This document shows positions 1-13,474 of a stretch of DNA of 64,000 bases, piece by piece. The notes beneath the pieces were generated by a model. The model ran no database searches. It was not told the origin of the DNA and worked only from the letters and a program-made list of their open reading frames with translations. This stretch comes from Wuchereria bancrofti. Lineage: Eukaryota > Nematoda > Chromadorea > Rhabditida > Onchocercidae. The position numbers and the translations under genes are program-made. Each line of letters begins with the position of its first letter. The first letter of the stretch is position 1. Where the stretch lies: the NCBI GenBank assembly GCA_005281725.1, contig SSBO01000009.1, positions 3,608,163-3,672,162 of the forward strand, given 5' to 3'.

Positions 1-77
1 GTGAGTCAAAATATTTGCAATTGAAACAATTTCTGTTTTATAAGTTTTTTCAAGTTTGTGAAATATGCTATCTGTAG

Positions 78-348
78 TCATTAATTTATCTAGAGAAGAG
101 GAGGAGATTTTTTCAATTGCATTTCCTGAAAGCACGCAATGTATTATGCATGAAATTACAGACTTTGCTCTACGATTTTTTAAAGTGAGAGCTGCATTTC
201 AACCACAAATTTATTACCAACAGAATTCTTGCAGGGAACATCAGTCATGCTTTGTTTCTCAGAAGCAAATTCAGGATTCATAATGATGCTGATGAAAGCA
301 CATCGTGCTTTTTTTTATGAGTTGGAGAAAAGAAAGGGTAGTAAGTGA
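78..348 (+). CDS. C-terminal end of an unidentified protein (two exons, 5' part outside window)
   Basis: Two exons join cleanly: 78-184 and 235-348, ending in TGA at 346-348. The window opens exactly on a GTGAGT donor, so bases 1-77 read as an intron ending in CTGTAG; a second intron (185-234, 50 nt) starts GTGAGA and ends TTGCAG. The first exon enters with two bases of a split codon and leaves in phase 0; the second is 38 codons including the stop. The peptide runs through EEEEIFSIAFPES, then GTSVMLCFSEANSGF, and ends MMLMKAHRAFFYELEKRKG plus SK. I do not recognise the family. The phase-consistent splicing and non-repetitive composition argue for a real gene rather than chance. It ends 286 bases before LTN1 on the same strand. 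Moderately sure it is coding, unsure of function. Confidence 0.6.
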
Positions 349-633
349 GCTAATGATGGAGTATAGAAGATTAGAGGGTTGAGTACACGTAGCACACGGA
401 ACTATATGCTGTGCACGTCGTTATACAGTACATGTACATATTTACTAGTACATGTTTATATTGCTGTATAGTTAGAAAAAAGAATCTATGGAACGATTTG
501 TGTGGATAAAATATACAGTGGAAAGAGAAGAGCTGATATTTTCAGGACGTACGGTTGCGTTTAAATTGAACGTAACTCATTAGGGTGATATCTCTAGCAA
601 CTCATATTCATTTTACATTGCTGTTTGAGGACA

Positions 634-3600
634 ATGAGCAAACATCAACGTCGAAAAGGAAATGCTCAGGTGAAGTCACTGTTTCAATTACAATTATTCA
701 TGATTAAAGGTTACAATAGAAAGGAAAAAAAGATATTAACCAGTTTCAGCTGTATTGTGTAGGAAATAATTGATTTACTCGAATATTAACATATTTGAAA
801 ATTCATGAATTTTTACAGGCAGCAAGCAGTTCCCATGCTGCAGAATTACTGACCAATTCTGGATATCCACTACAAATTGTAACATTTGGTGATTGTGAGC
901 CATTTACAACAACTTCGTTAGAGAATCGTGATGCAGGCGAAAATCTCTTTGATGCTGAAATTCAGATCGCTTTGAGGAAAACCACGAAAAGAGATTTACA
1001 TACTCGGGAAAAAGTACATGCCATTTTTGGACTTAAATAAATATGTGCTTTTGATTGCAGAATTTTTTTCAAAACATAAATTTGGCCATCTTTATGACAA
1101 TGTTTAATTCAAATGTGGTTTTTAGTATATGAATATAACCGTCGGTAGATTTGACATCATTTTTACTATAATATTAGCGATAGTATGATTAGTCATTCTT
1201 GTCATTAGTAAATTTACTTGATAAGTTTTAAGAATGTCACTTTTTCTCACATTTATTACTCCATCAATAATGCGATCATTTTTTTCAGGGACTGAAAGAA
1301 TTGAGACGACTGATTGATGAAGTAGCATTCGACGATGTCCGAAAAAGTTTCAAACATTTTGCAGTCTTATTTCCTAGATTAGCTTTTGATGCAACGGCAA
1401 CAGTTAGATCTAATGTAATCCGTGTCTTGGGAGATTATATCAAAAAACTGAGAAGAAACTGTGAACCATATCTAGAAAAGGTTAGAATTTTCCTTAGTGA
1501 TGTTGGGATAATAACGTTATATTCCAGTGTTTTCAAATTTCAAATCTGTAGAAATTTGCAAATTAGTTATTATGTATTGCTCAAGGATTTTCATAATTCA
1601 TATCACTAATCACTAATGTAGAATTTCCGAAAATAAATGAGTGTTACTCATCTATTTTTATTATTTATAATGAGTAACAAAGTTTAGAAGACTAAATAAA
1701 ATCTCTCCCATAATATGTAATCTCTCCCATAATATGTAAAAATAAAATCTCTCCCATAATATGTTTGATCGAAAATTAAGATAATAAAAAAAATTATACT
1801 AATGTGACAAAAAACAAACTGAAAAAGTAAAGAAAATAACATTTTAAAAAATCACCGAAATACTAGTATAATGAAAACCAGAAACAAAGAAAAAAGGAAA
1901 CAAACGAAAAATTTCGCCAATGAATAATTAGATCTCAAAATAAAAACATCAAAATAAAAAAAAACCTAGGAAAAAAGCAACAATATATAAATTATTTGTC
2001 AACAAACTCAAATTCAATGATTTTAGCTTTAAATTGTCCTAAATCTGAATAAAATGAAGAAACTTTCACAGCTTTTGTGGGGATATCGAGTTAACATTTC
2101 AAACGCTTTCACGGAAAACTTTCTTATTGAAACAGAAATGCAAATTTGCAGGTTTTATCTTATGCAATATTAATGATGCACGATAGTTATTCCCAAGTAG
2201 CCAACGAATCAAAAAGCATGCTAGTGGACTGTTTTCCTAATGAGAAATATGGTATTCTCATAGAAATGTTCAAGGAACCAGCGTGTGTAATTGCCCTTAA
2301 ATTTATCAGTGGCAAACATTCGTTGTTGCTCAGGTGCCATTTGTTATTATACTGATTTCCTGTTCTGTTTGAGACGTTTTTAATTAAGAATAATCTGAGC
2401 AAAGGTTTAAAGAAAAAAGTTCTAAAAATTTTCCCAGAGTTTTCTACTTTTTGTAATTAAACTTCTCAAGATTTACTTATTGAAGATGTGAGGAAGAGGA
2501 GACTGAAGAACAGCGTTACGTGAGGCTTGCTTCACAAAGCTTGCAATATCTTCATTGGTTTTGTACGCAGTCTCTTAGCGAGGAACAGCGTAATCGAATA
2601 ATTGATTTTTTCAATAACCGATCATATAGACGATTATTAACATCATCTTCTCAGGTGATTTCATATTTAAAATAATAGTTGATTTCATATTTAAAATAAC
2701 ATAACATTATTTTGTTTTTCTTTTCATGTCATTCTCTTGCCAACTTATGTTTTGTTGAAATTACTTTGGATACAGTTACTTATAATTCACTTTTATTTTA
2801 CTTATTTTATCTTAATTTCTCTCCCATTCCTATCCATTTTCTATTATTACTGGAATCTTCTTTAAGAAAGAAAGGTGTATGAGGATTATGATAGTTTCTT
2901 AAGAGTGTCCTCGTCCATCCTGGAGCTACTGTCATTCTGCTTTTACACTAATGAATGTTTCAGATTGTTAGTGCTACAATGATCTTAGCAAATCGCGTAG
3001 CGTCATTACTTAACGGATGGGAGGTAATATTAAATAGTGCTTTGCCGACTACGGCACTAGCCCATCTGGACAGTGTTGACAGGAATGTCGGTCGCGCATC
3101 TGCTCTTCTCATTCTTGAAATGACCAAGGCGAACGTGCTCTTTGCTGTATTAGATATTGATAACGCAGTGGTAAATCGTGTCATATCATTGATAAAGCGC
3201 AAAAAAAAGTAAGCGTTTAATTTATTACAAAATTTAAATTATTAGTAAGATATAAGTAATGGATCGACATTATAATTTGTGATCATAATATTATTGACAG
3301 CACACTTTATCATATTAGTATACAAGCTTTTATTAATGTACCTAATTTGCAAAATGCCATTTTATAAAATGAAATATTTGTGATCCATTTTTTGTAGAGC
3401 TTGAAAGAGAAATGTAGATGATGTTGTTTCTGAATGTCAAAACATTGAAAGAGATAAGTTGGCAAACATAGATAAAATGTAAATAAATACAGTATGGAAA
3501 AAGATAAATAGATGTTATCGTTGTAGCTTTTGGAACCATATTTCAACGATTTTTGTACCTGTAATAAAAGCCGTGCTTGATAAGAAGGTGGCGATTGAAG

Positions 3601-6600
3601 GTCAAGAGCTGTTGAAGAGAATACTAAGTGCTTTTTTCGATGGGTAATTGTTTTTTGATCTATTCAGCTGCGATTTGGTTATTGTAAATTCTATTAGTTC
3701 GGCGCTAGTTCATGATGCATGTTTTTTTGTAATTGGCTATTGGGGGGAAAAATATATTAAGCGAGGCTATAACTCAGCTATGTTAGAACTATTCATGTAA
3801 GATCTTGTGAAGCAAAGTATTTAATGACTCATGCTTTTAGGATGCCTTGGAAATTATCGTTTCCATGTGTTGCCTGGGTAAATACTTTTGCAGAATTCAC
3901 GGAATTTGGGATTTGGTGGACTATGAATCGGTGTGCTAATGATTTGGGTGTTATTGTGGATGAATTTATTGAAAAGGTTTCTTATTTTTTTCTGTTCAAA
4001 GCGCTTCATTTTTTTGTAATGGCTGTTTATGAAAGTTTAGGTATGGATTGCGATGAAGTGCACTCTGAACTGGAATGACAGGTCATTAGTCAAGAAAATG
4101 ATGCATTTGCCAGGACGTATCATCAGTAAATGGTTCCGAAATTCGCAGATTGCAGATCGACTACGTAATCAAATTCAGGGTCATCTTTTGAATGAGGTAT
4201 TCTTTTGTAGTTGAAACATGTATATTTTGTGAATGCTGTGTTGAAAGAAAAATTTAAAAAACTGATATTGCTCAGTAATTGTTTTTCTCTGCAATGAATT
4301 TTTTTTTTCAGCTTTCATCTACGGGACTGTTAATCGAGGAGTTATTTTGTGACAGAGTAGAACCCGTTTGGTCACATTTCATAACTCAACTGCTCACACA
4401 TGTACATGCTAGCCAGAAATTGATTTATAGTGTGATGGAAAAATGTGATGATGACATACTGAATAAGATCAATTCTGAGATTGATCTCTGTCAAGCTATT
4501 TCGAGCAAAATTGACTGGAAAGATGCTGAGGATGCAGCACTTCTCTTGCTGAAGTTACTGATAAAATTAACCGCAAAATTAGGCAAGCCCATTACAGAGT
4601 TCTATAAGGTATGGTATTTGAAAATGTTTTATTGAATTTATCAACTTTATTTATTGAAAATGTAATGAAAGTTCATTACAGCGCTTTCTTCATAATTATT
4701 GTTCATATGTCTTCCTTTCAATGCTAAGAAATTACGCTTGGATAGAGAAATAGGAGTCTTTTGTTGTAAGCTGTAGAGTCTTTCGATTTAATTTATTTAA
4801 TTGATAATAAGGAATTCGGAAAGAATTGGTTTTACCGGACTTCCTTGCAGAACTTTTATTTCTCTGTTTCTCGGGATTCCTTTTTCAAGAGAACTAGTTT
4901 TGCAGTGTTTAATACTTTGGAATTATCAACTTACCTATAATATAAGGATATTCATCTGAAAGAACGAATTAAAAATCGAAATTTTGAAACTGAATCTGAT
5001 TAAGAAATAGTGAAATTCAGATCTGAACAAGTTAAGAAATAGTGGTGTTCAGATCTGATCAAGTTAAGAAATAGTGGAGTTCAGTTTCAAAGTTACCATT
5101 GTGAGTAACACCACTGAGCATATATTATAAGGAAATTGTTTGTTTTTGATTAAAAAAGCTTTTGAAGTTACGAAGACGTACGTTCGTTGCAGACTAATGA
5201 CGAATTAACATCCATTCGATTTCTAATTGCTTTTGGGTTACTAGACAAAGACAGATGTTTCGCAACACAATTTATTACTGATGACCTATTGCTTGTAAGA
5301 GCTATGCGGTTTTGTGTTCGTCAGTCTGATCTGAAACGTTGGGACATTCTTATGGATGTCGCTACGTCGTTTCCTTATTTTGAGACAACTTTGCAGCAAG
5401 TAAGTCTTTAACTTGTTTAATATCTTTTAAAATATATAAATAATTATATCCATCTATATGTTACATCTACAAGCAATATGTTTGTTAATTTATGTTTTAA
5501 TCGTAATATCAGCGGAATTTTTAGTGATACATAGTTATTAAAACAAATGGTACTATAGTTTTCTGATGAATAGATTTCTAAGGATGGAAAAACAAGTAAG
5601 TACAAGAAAACTGGGAGAAGCTCATATATATTAGAAAAATATATATATTGAAAATATTAGAAACTCTGAATATATGCATCTGCCGTTAGCAGATGTAAAT
5701 AGTTTATGAATTAACGTAAATTTTGGATGTTGAGGTTTTGGTGGAGAATTGTTATCAGATTGATCAACAATTGCTCATAACAGTGTTAAATAAGCGAGGT
5801 CGAGAGGTATTAAAATTTGTTTCATATTCTTTTTTTTTGATAGATTTTAAAGTCATTATCCTGTATTTGAGAATAATTGTCATATATTTACTATTAAGGG
5901 TTCGCGGGAAAATTTGTTATCTTGTAGATTTCTGAGCATTTGCGGAGCAAACTTGTTGACCTTATTGTTGGACAATTTTTCGAATTGCAAGAGCCATCTG
6001 CAGGTTGTAATTCAGTCTGATTATTTGAGCAGGATATAATAGACTTTATATATCATACTTTATCATATTTTCCTCACTAAAGCGTTGAACAAGTTAGTGT
6101 TAGCATAGGCAGTAGAAGATAATAAAAATTTCTATTGGCATACTGAGCATTTTCATTCTATTTCTTAACTATTCAACTACTGATTCTTAGTTGTGCAATC
6201 AAACACATTTTAATTCAAAGAATTCGCACATTTCCATATATCTAAGTATGATTTCAGAAGTCATAAACGAAACAGTTAAAGTGATGGTTTCATCCAGTGT
6301 GGATATGAAATCAGTAGCACAAACTATTAGCAATAAAATTAAATCAACCGACTTGCTTCAGTTTGAGTATGTTGTGAGCTTTGAATGAAACTGTCGGGTA
6401 TCCGAAAAAATTTGATTTTTATTGCATTGAATATTAAGTCAATTTCCTGCAAAAGCAAAACTGAGAAGAATTTTTTGTTATGAATTTAAACTAGGATAAA
6501 ATGACATAATTTGAAAAGCTATATTGCATTTCGGAATTAAAACATTTTTTTTACTATCTCAAATTGAGATATATTCTTTTATAATATATTCGATAGAGCA

Positions 6601-9600
6601 ACACTTCGAAAACTTTGTCATGTTAGTCCGTTGTGTTTGCATTGTTGAGATACTTTTTTTTTAGTTGCTCTGACATTGAAATTGCGACAACAATTGCTAC
6701 TTCATTGCCATCTTCATCTGCAACTTATTTTATTATTAGTACTGCCGATTTGGTTGATAAGTTATCTGTCCTCGATAAAACGGTATCTATTTTTAATAAT
6801 ACTGAGTCTTTGAAATGATAATGCGTAGTGTTTAAGGTGGAAGCTAAACAAATAAACGATGTTTAAGTTGTATTTTTAAAAAGTTCGAACTATTTGGGCA
6901 CTGTTTTTTGAATTGCACAAAATTCTTCCGAGACGCTGTATATTTAATTGTAGTATTTATAAAACACATAGAAAAAATACTAAGAACTAACTTGTTTTAT
7001 TGTCAGCGAATAAATTTTTTCTAGCATTAAAACCCAAGCGTTTTTATCTTTTTAGTATGGCTTAGAAATAATGGATGCCCAGGAATGTCTTGCTTCACCA
7101 ATAGTTAAATCGCTGTTTAATGAAAATGTGGACGATAATTTCACATTGTTACCTCATCTTGGTTATGCTGTATTTATAACAAGCTATCTCGACATGGTTC
7201 TTGAAGAACACATGAGATACTGTACCACAAGCTTCCTTTATGCTGTTGCTGTTTCATCATTAGCATCCATAAATACAGTATGCGACGAGAAGCTCATTGA
7301 TACAGGAGCAAGCTTAAAAAATTTAATCAACAACTTGGTCTTGGTTTGTTTATTTCTTTATTTTTGTGGTAGTTTTTATTTATTTCTTCTTTATCCAAAA
7401 TATCACCGACATGTTTCACTATAAATGACATGTAGAGCATTGTGAAAAAATGTTCCAAGAAATTGGTTGGGGGTTCTGATTCTAACTGATTACATTATTC
7501 CAGGTAAATGGGCAGCTTGTGGAAAACATTCTTTCTGAATGTATCTCACTAATTGCCAAAGGAAATGAATCATTATGCCTGTTCATTACATTGCGATCAT
7601 TAGCAAACAGCTTATGCGCGGAAAAAGTTGAAGCATTGTTCAAAACTTCCTCAAAGAACTTGGACCCGTATGGGATCACATTTTGTTCCGCAGCTCTTCG
7701 CTTGCAAGGTTTGCAAGGCTTTTTTTTATTGCAAAGGTTCACATTCCTATTTATTTAAGTCAGGATCTGCATTTGCAGTAACTCAAAGAATCTGATCATC
7801 AACTTGATTTTGGTTTGTTTATTCCTTCCTTTTTGTAATGGTTTTTTTATTATTTTTATCTATCCAAAACAGAAATCAAAAGTTTTTGTAAGGCTATACA
7901 GACAGAAGAATTGTAAAAGTCCGAAGCTCTCGGAAATTAAGAGGAAAAGCTTTCAGGTTTAATATATATCCCATTATTATTTTCAGATGCAAGCTCAGTA
8001 TGTGACGATTACTGTGATCCCTATATTTCTATGAAATACTGGACAGGCCGTTTTGAGATAGCATCATCTTCGGAAAATTCTGTGAATTTGCTCCAGCTGT
8101 TTACCCAGTTCATGGTAGAAGGACGCTCAACACTTGAGGAATATCTATTCACTTATAAGTAATTACTAGATTCTTTTTGTTCTTTCAGCCAAAAATTTTT
8201 CCTGAATAAGGTGAAAAAATATTACGTATAGAAGTAATAAATCTCACCTTTTTTATCCCAGATCAGTTATTTTTTCTTTGTTGAGTACGCTAGCTGCACT
8301 TTGTTTAGAGTGTAGAAAATCTTGCTTTTTAACATGGTATGACATTTAAAAAACGTTGAATGAAACTCAACAGCGCGGAACTATATTCTTCATTCGACCT
8401 AATTGATTTAATGAGAAGATCATCTAAACAACTGTAAACAACTGTTAAATTATTGTTTTGATGATGCTGCTGTTTCGATACAGGATGGAGGATGGTGAAA
8501 AACAAAATGTATTTAATTGCGCCATTCTTCGTTTCCTAACTCGTTGTTGTCCATATCTACGGCAAATGGATACCTCTATGCGAGATTTCTTATGTTGTGC
8601 ATTAATTACATCGTTCGAAGTATGCTTGATGATTTGTTTGCAATAAACTATAAATTTTTCTAAAAATATATTGAATTTTATCAATGAAATGCACTCTTAT
8701 TTATTAATAAGACCGTATTATAGGCTGTAGCAACAGAAATTCTAATATTCCTTAATCAAAGCAGTAACATCGTTATCGAAGACAGGTTTAGCAAGTAGTT
8801 ATGTAAATCTTTTTGTTAAAGCACCGTTACTTATTCTTCTAGGGATACATTAGTTTCTCCTATAACTGACTGATGAATAGAAATGTAAAATAAAAAGTTA
8901 TGTCAGTGCAGTAATCCACTGGGAACCACACATTATCTCTGTTGATTTCAGAGTGCTAATGAACTTTGGGGACAATGTAAGTCACGATCTTATTTGTTAT
9001 TTAGCAGCATGTCTGTGAGATTATTCAATGAATTTGCTCAAATGATTGGTAACACTAAAGATGATGTCGAATTAGCACCTTTCAGACAGGTTTGCATTAT
9101 CAACTAAGCAAAAAACTGAATTTCATGGAAATTTGTTGCATTCAATTTTCATCTGAATTCTTACATAAATTAAATTTTAATTTTAGGATTGGTCAGAATT
9201 CTTCTGTCCAACAGCGCAAAATATTTTGCTCATATGGTTCTTTGGGCTGACTTCATATCAAGAAAATTCTCGTTCGATAGCTCTTCAGAACGCCCTTTGT
9301 TTATCAATAAGTTACATAACCGAAGAATTTATTCGAACTGCCCCATTACCGTCTGTTTTCGATGTCGAATTGGATCTCCTGAAGTAAAATTATAGATATA
9401 TTAGAATACCTACATTTAATTAAAATTTTGTGATTGAGTGTCTAATCGAAGTTTTATTAATTAGCAAAACGTTTGAAGTACAACATTCGTTTCATACGTC
9501 AATTACAATTGGATCATTGAAAGAATTGTTAGATCCATAACTTGTCAGAGTATCGTAGCACAATATTAGAAAGAACAGTTGATGAAAAAGCACATACTAA

Positions 9601-12600
9601 GCTGTACAAAATAAGTGCCACAAAAACTGCCACAAAATAAGTTTTGGAATTCTGAAATAATTCTATTCGTAATTTATTTATCATAGCACTATTGATTTCA
9701 AAAAGTTAGTTGGAGAAAGTGCCCGTAAAATAATTTTTATTGATTATAATTGTGGAACAATCTTTTTCAGCTATGATGAACATCTGCAGTCAATCATCAT
9801 ACCCTTGCATGCACTCATCAACTCGCCTTTTCCAGATGTTCAAATTGCTGCGCTGAAAATATTGAAGTTGTATGTTTGTTAATTTCATATTTTTGTTACA
9901 GATGTCAGTTTCCTAATAATTTTGCTCGATTCAGTTGTTTCTTTTTATATTTCACTGTGTTTCATTTATTAAATTCTTCATTTGCCTTGCAGAGAAGTCT
10001 GTGATGTGTACAAACTTATGAAATTATCAGTAAGAGAGAAATGCTAGTAGTATCCTCCGTTTTTGGTATTGTTGATTTTATTCACAAATTATCACTGAAA
10101 TTTTTTCTTCTTTTTTGCAGATTAACAAAGGACATGCTGAAGATACAAAATAAGCAAAACGAAGAAAATAATCTAGGAGATGAAAAGCTTCCCTCCAATT
10201 ATCAAAAACGTTTGCCAGTACCATTCACAAGAATTTTGGATGATACAGTGATAGGCAGTTGCATTTTGCCACCGAAATTGCTCATTTGGGATGCTTTTAT
10301 CAGTTCGTTGAGTCAGTTTGATCTGCTCGAAAGGGTAGCATATTGCAGTGCTATGAGTCCATACATCGATCATATCATGCCTCATTTATTTTCTCTTCTT
10401 CCGGATCCTCATCTCTTTAAGTTTTTCTAATCGCTTTTTTTTATTATTATTGATAGAAAAATGGAAGATTGTTCTGCTGTTTGAAATCTATACATAATGG
10501 AAATTAAAAGGATGTACGTTTGGTGTGATAATTTGAAACGACAAAGTGATGAATTCTTTTACAGGTGTGAATATCATTGTGGAAGTTACGGATATTGCTA
10601 AACGAGGTATACTCATTTTGCAATGTTTTATTCAATACTTTCTTTGAAAGAAGAGACAAAAAAATTTTTCGAAACTTTTTTTTTAAAAAAAGGAACGAGG
10701 TAAATAGAAGATATAGCAGAGAAGTTAACGATGTTCAGCATTTAGAAAGTGTTGTAACTTACAATTTTGTTTAATTTCTAGTTTTGAAATGGCTTCTAGT
10801 TTTGGTAGGAGTAAAAATAGCATTAAAGGTTGAGCTGAAATGACCGACTTTAATCTAATTCTGGATAAAGTCTTTTGATGTGCTAATATCTTGATTCGGT
10901 TTATGAAATGCAAGGCCATTTGTTATTGATTTTTTTCCAAATCAGCACATAAAAACACTCGACAGATTAGTTATTGCGCAAAGAATAACCCAAATAGACG
11001 AGTGGAATATATAGATTTTAGATTATTGGAATGAAATAAAATCATTATTGCCACGATATGCTTTTCGGTTATTCTATAGTACTTGCGGGATACTACCGGC
11101 AGTAGTACGTCAGTGGTATATAAAGCTGCCTCGTGCCACTGCTACTATTTGCAAATCGTTCGTTTTTTTTTTTCTTTTTTTTATTGTTGTATTCTTTGCT
11201 TACCTATACTTTTTAACAAATGTAAATTAAATGTGATTCTTTTTTAGGTTTGTGACCAAATCAATCAGTCAAATGATCTGGAAAGCAGAGTGTAGTCAGT
11301 TTGCATCTCGCGAAATACCGAATAAATTAAAGGTAGTGATAGTTCCCTTTTTTATCACGGAACTTCTAGTATGTTTCTGTTAATTTTTTATATGCTCGCT
11401 GCTGCTTCTATTTTACACTTTACAAAGATTAGATGTATGAGAATTGAACCTTTTTCCACGCTTTTTTAATTAAAAATTTTGCCTCTGCGAGTTGAAAAGT
11501 TGCACAACATAATAGAGAACAGACTACGGCTTTTGAGACGTAATTTAATGCTACTGCTATCATTTCTTAGCAGTTAATTACAGTGCTAATAGGATTCATC
11601 TAGCCTTTGCAGGTTCGGTTGTTGCGAGCAGCTCGACAAATTGTGGCAGAATACGATTTGGAAGATTCCACTATGACCCTCACGATAGAATATCCTGTAG
11701 ATTATCCGCTCAGCATCCCCTTGATCGAGGATGAAAGAGCCATCGTGAGTCGGGAAACAAGAAGGAAATGGCTTTTGCAGCTTACAATGTTCCTTACTCA
11801 CCAGGTATTATATTTTCATAATTTATACAATATTGATTTATATTGCACCAGTATTCATTCAATAAAGAGATTATTTCATCTTTCGAATTTTATTGTGTTG
11901 GGCTTGAAAACATTTTAACGAACTGGTGGTTGTTGCGCTATTGCAGTTGTTAAAGCTTTAATTGATTTACTTATTTGTTTTTAGATACTTTGTATCTCTT
12001 AGAGATAAGCGAGGATCGCAAATAAAATTATCTGTTAGAATTGCCGTACAGAATTGCATGTATTTTCATGGTCTGATAGCTCATAGTGCTTCATAATTGT
12101 TGTTATTGCAGAATGGTTCCATTGTGGATGCAGTATTAATGTGGGCAGGTAACATCGAGAAACATATGGAGGGTGCAGAAGATTGTACCATTTGCATGAT
12201 GACTGTTCATTCAAGAACTTATCAGTTACCACGGGTACGATGCAAACAGTGTAAAAAACGATTTCATTCTGATTGCCTTGTATGTTCCTCAAATATAATT
12301 TTCATCTTTTTCTAATATTCAAGAAGTAATACGGTACTGATATTGTGAATTTGTTGAAAATCATTCTTTGTGACATGATGTAAGCCTGTTAAACCTATTA
12401 AAACTAAATGAAAGAATATGTATTCATATTAAAAAAGATGATCAGTGAAACTGCTACGTTATCACTTCATAGTGTAGTTTGTAGAAACTTATGTTTTACT
12501 GCCGTGATAACTTATGATGCTTATTAATTCGATTTCAATTTATTATTTGCAGTACAAATGGTTCGATTCAAGCAATCAGTCAACATGTCCCTTATGCAGA

Positions 12601-12615
12601 GCTTCATTCCGTTAG
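634..12615 (+). CDS. LTN1: Listerin E3 ubiquitin-protein ligase (ribosome quality control)
   Basis: Listerin binds 60S subunits carrying stalled nascent chains and ubiquitylates them for proteasomal degradation (family knowledge). About 30 exons: 634-669, 819-1013, 1289-1480, 2152-2333, 2486-2654, 2964-3208, 3527-3643, 3841-3976, 4041-4196, 4312-4608, 5193-5399, 5735-5806, 5928-6003, 6258-6366, 6665-6782, 7056-7343, 7504-7708, 7987-8158, 8484-8619, 8952-9089, 9187-9383, 9771-9869, 9993-10029, about 10130-10420, 10565-10606, 11022-11157, 11248-11332, 11613-11804, 12112-12279, 12553-12615. Product about 1,520 residues; human protein about 1,770. The N-terminus (MSKHQRRKGNAQ, then AAELL and ALRKTTKRD) matches Listerin. 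A long helical-repeat middle follows, then an RWD-like segment (TLTIEYPVDYPLSIPLIE). The C-terminal RING has Cys pairs CTIC and CKQC, then FHSDC, YKWFDSSNQSTCPLC and the stop. Start is the ATG opening a 12-codon exon. Phase fails on both sides of exon 24 (see findings). Confidence 0.95.
1699..1765 (+). repeat. Three tandem copies of a 19-25 bp unit in a LTN1 intron
   Basis: The unit AATCTCTCCCATAATATGT occurs three times in a row, the first and third copies preceded by AAATAA. It lies in the 671-base intron between exons 3 and 4 of LTN1. It looks like a simple minisatellite; no function is seen. Confidence 0.85.
2667..2711 (+). repeat. Two tandem copies of a 22-23 bp unit in a LTN1 intron
   Basis: GATTTCATATTTAAAATAA is present twice in succession, separated by TAGT, just inside the intron following the exon that ends at 2654. 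Confidence 0.75.
4983..5095 (+). repeat. Three imperfect tandem copies of about 32 bp with inverted ends (LTN1 intron)
   Basis: The core TTAAGAAATAGTG recurs three times at about 32-base spacing, each followed by a variant of TTCAGATCTGA. The block starts with TTTTGAAACTGAAT and ends with the near-complement TTCAGTTTCAAAGT, so the array is bracketed by inverted sequences. It lies in the 584-base intron between 4608 and 5193. Confidence 0.75.
7790..7872 (+). repeat. Degenerate copy of the LTN1 exon-16/intron boundary (source 7325-7405)
   Basis: The sequence ATCATCAACTTGATTTTGG followed by TTTGTTTATTCCTTC and ATCTATCCAAAA repeats, with drift, the exon end and donor region at 7325-7405 (ATCAACAACTTGGTCTTGG, TTTGTTTATTTCTTT, TTTATCCAAAA). 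It now sits inside the intron after 7708. It contains no open continuation and is taken as non-coding. Confidence 0.6.
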
Positions 12616-13474
12616 GAAAAGAAAATATAATAATTGATTCGTAATAATATGCTTATATTTGCGAGATATTTGTTGCTCATTTCCTCTTTATCCCTTTCGA
12701 TTACGTCTGTTTTTAAGCTGAAAAAAAAAATCAAAATATTTGAAATCGAATCTAAAGCTTGAAACGAAGGTAGGCTTTCAATCTTATTATCCTATGTCTG
12801 TTCGTTCTTTCAATGTAACTCGTGACCGTAGCTTGGTACCAAATGAAATCGAATATAAAGTTAATATAAATCTTTGTTTTAATCTATTCTTTCCTGAGTA
12901 AAAATTTATACAAAAATAAAGAAATTAGCAAAATGTTAATCATCAGTCATTTTCGTGAGATTCTAGTACATGTGCTCAAAAATGCTGTTATTTTATCATT
13001 TTTGTGTTTTGTTCATTTCAAGTGATTAATTGTTCACGTCGACTCATCCATGTATTTTCGCTTGTACAGTGTATAAAACGAATTTATTATGTAAATGAAA
13101 AAAGGAAAAATCATACGTCTATTGTATGAGTGCATTTGTTAAAAGTTCTTTGTTTACGACATTATGTGTTTGCGATTGGGAGAAGCCTGGTTAGCTGAAG
13201 TAGGAGAGAGGAAAAGCAGAGGATTGAAAGATTGAAATGATTCATTAAAGTGACTGTTACAAGTGTAGATGGAAAAATTGACTAGAATTGTTTCAATTTG
13301 CTGGAATGCTTGATAGCAGGCTAATAAGAATATTAAGTCAAGGTTTGAAGTGTTCGTTTATTCATACAGTGTTGATATTCATTCAGGAATATTTTTACAG
13401 AAGTGTGAAGTGATGAGTGTTAATATTTAATTAGTCTATGACGAGATTTGTGACAAAAACCTCATACAGGTTTA
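12616..13474. other. Intergenic region between LTN1 and PTS
   Basis: 859 bases with no supported gene. It should hold the 3' UTR of LTN1; the best AATAAA is at 12916-12921, 300 bases past the stop. The distal part presumably contains the PTS promoter and ends in an acceptor-like CTCATACAG. Confidence 0.6.
13461..13469 (+). other. Candidate spliced-leader acceptor of PTS
   Basis: CTCATACAG ends five bases before the PTS start codon and no matching donor exon is seen upstream. In nematodes this arrangement usually marks trans-splicing of a spliced leader. Confidence 0.5.

Noticed and set aside
12328..12351. GGTACTGATATTGTGAATTTGTT resembling the sequence just before the 21216 repeat copy
   Set aside because: Only about 23 bases align and similarity stops there; it is too short in A+T-rich DNA to count as a third repeat copy.
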